Source of the DNA: Phenylobacterium sp.
Lineage (GTDB): Bacteria > Pseudomonadota > Alphaproteobacteria > Caulobacterales > Caulobacteraceae
Assembly: GCA_028698405.1 (NCBI GenBank)
Contig: JAQVDF010000112.1
Location: forward strand, 1-6,851
Length of the DNA: 6,851 nt
Reading direction: 5' to 3'
A program made the position numbers and the translations under genes. Numbering within the stretch: the stretch's first letter is position 1; each line of letters opens with the position of its first letter. This document shows positions 6,177-6,851 of the stretch, piece after piece. The notes below the pieces were generated by a model. It made no database searches. It was given only the letters and a program-made list of their open reading frames with translations, and was not told where the DNA came from.

Positions 6177-6686
6177 TTAGGCCTGTTCGTCCGACGCCTG
6201 TTCGGCGGCCGGGGCCTCCTCGGCGGGGGCTTCGGCGGCCGCAGCTTCCTCGGCCGGAGCAGCCTCGGCCGGAGCAGCCTCGGCGGCAGCCTCTTCGGCG
6301 GCAGGCTCCTCGGCGGGGGCGGCGGCGGCCTCAGCCGCGGCGGCGGCGCGGTCGGCTTCGCGCTGGGCCTGCTCCTCGGCGCGTTCCTTGGCCTTCTGGC
6401 CGGGCTCGCCCTTCTTCGGGTTGTTGCCGGCGGCCCACTTGACCACGCCTTCGGCGGCCAGGAAGCGCGCCACGCGATCGGTGGGCTGGGCGCCCTTCTT
6501 CAGCCACTCCTGAATTCGTTCCAGCTTCAGGGTGATCCGGTTGGGGTCGTCACGCTTCAGCAGCGGGTTGTAGGCGCCCACCTTCTCGATGAAGCGGCCG
6601 TCGCGCGGCGAGTGGCTGTCGGCGACGACGATCGAGTAGTAGGGGCGCTTCTTGGCGCCGCCACGGGCGAGACGGATCTTCAGCAT
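6177..6686 (-). CDS. rpsP: 30S ribosomal protein S16 (bS16) with long acidic Ala/Glu tail
   Basis: bS16 is a primary 30S assembly protein. Residues 1-84 are the conserved domain: [39 protein letters not shown] (23-41), [16 protein letters not shown] (57-72). The product has 169 residues, about twice the 82 of E. coli. After a basic linker ([20 protein letters not shown], 87-106), residues 114-169 are nearly all Ala, Glu and Pro and probably disordered, apart from a possible helical start. Longer bS16 tails are known in alphaproteobacteria. The ATG has AAGGA (6693-6697) six bases upstream. It begins 16 bases after the ffh stop and lies nine bases before rimM, so the three are co-transcribed. 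A 15-base tandem repeat lies within the tail. Confidence 0.97.
   Translation of the reverse strand: MLKIRLARGGAKKRPYYSIVVADSHSPRDGRFIEKVGAYNPLLKRDDPNRITLKLERIQEWLKKGAQPTDRVARFLAAEGVVKWAAGNNPKKGEPGQKAKERAEEQAQREADRAAAAAEAAAAPAEEPAAEEAAAEAAPAEAAPAEEAAAAEAPAEEAPAAEQASDEQA
6248..6284. repeat. 15-bp tandem repeat inside the rpsP tail
   Basis: The unit CCTCGGCCGGAGCAG occurs exactly twice plus seven bases of a third copy. On the coding strand it specifies a repeated Ala/Pro/Glu pentapeptide ([11 protein letters not shown], about residues 136-146). The unit is a multiple of three, so copy changes would keep frame. This suggests the tail grew by slippage. Confidence 0.75.
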
Positions 6687-6702
6687 AGTTGGTCCTTGGC
6701 AG

Positions 6703-6851
6703 TTATTTCTTGAAGGGGTTGAAGCCAGGCGGCAGCGCGCCGCCGCCCAGGCCGGGAAGTTTGAGGCCGACGGGGCCGCCGAGGCCCGGCAGCTGGCCGG
6801 CGGCCTTCTCGATGTCTTCGGCGGTGGGCATCTTGCCGCCGCCGAGGGCCT
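6703..6851 (-). CDS. ffh: Signal recognition particle protein Ffh, C-terminal fragment
   Basis: Only the last 48 residues lie in the window. I translated them by hand. They include [14 protein letters not shown], then a Gly/Leu/Pro-rich run with LPGLGG repeats, ending PPGFNPFKK. This Gly-Pro-Leu-rich, lysine-ended tail after the M domain is typical of alphaproteobacterial Ffh, and Ffh directly upstream of rpsP is a familiar arrangement. Ffh binds 4.5S RNA and signal sequences of membrane proteins and targets ribosomes to FtsY. The GTPase NG domain and most of the M domain lie beyond the right edge. It heads the ffh-rpsP-rimM transcript seen here. Confidence 0.85.
   Translation of the reverse strand, partial: ALGGGKMPTAEDIEKAAGQLPGLGGPVGLKLPGLGGGALPPGFNPFKK

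Noticed and set aside
5922..6713. Plus-strand frame with Gly-rich repeats over rimM and rpsP
   Set aside because: The glycine repeats are the reverse reading of the Ala/Glu codons of the bS16 tail, not a real glycine-rich protein.

Overview
The window is very GC-rich and carries closely packed housekeeping genes whose products look alphaproteobacterial: the LeuC, TrmD, RimM and TesB sequences, an alanine/glutamate-tailed bS16, and an Ffh C-terminus ending in NPFKK. The gene set and the promoter style (TTGAC-type -35 with a CTANA-type -10) suggest Caulobacteraceae, such as Phenylobacterium or Caulobacter. That placement is an inference from sequence flavour. No database search was possible.

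Layout. Positions 1-2024, minus strand: leuC (3-isopropylmalate dehydratase large subunit), then a VOC/glyoxalase-like gene overlapping it by one base and running off the left edge. Positions 2025-2160: a divergent intergenic region with a leuC promoter candidate and two inverted repeats. Positions 2161-3464, plus strand: a LysR-type regulator and a GFA-family zinc protein, joined by a four-base GTGA overlap. Positions 3465-3501: a GC-rich hairpin between convergent genes, probably the rplS terminator. Positions 3502-4633, minus strand: trmD then rplS. Positions 4634-4753: a divergent promoter region. Positions 4754-5623, plus strand: tesB (acyl-CoA thioesterase II). Positions 5624-5660: a second convergent hairpin. 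Positions 5661-6851, minus strand: end of ffh, then rpsP and rimM.

How the genes work together. ffh, rpsP, rimM, trmD and rplS are the well-known translation/secretion cluster: SRP protein, bS16, 30S maturation factor, tRNA m1G37 methyltransferase and bL19. Here tesB, in the opposite orientation, splits it, so trmD-rplS needs its own promoter. leuC belongs to leucine biosynthesis and shares its promoter region with the divergent LysR gene. The LysR protein could regulate leuC, the GFA gene, or both, but nothing in the sequence proves which.

I see no mobile element, CRISPR array, tRNA, rRNA or phage gene, and no clear new multi-gene system. The points most worth checking are the split ribosomal operon, promoter positions suggesting leaderless leuC and trmD mRNAs, non-consensus active-site residues in TrmD, the long acidic bS16 tail, and the VOC gene coupled to leuC. 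No gene-free stretch exceeds about 140 bases.
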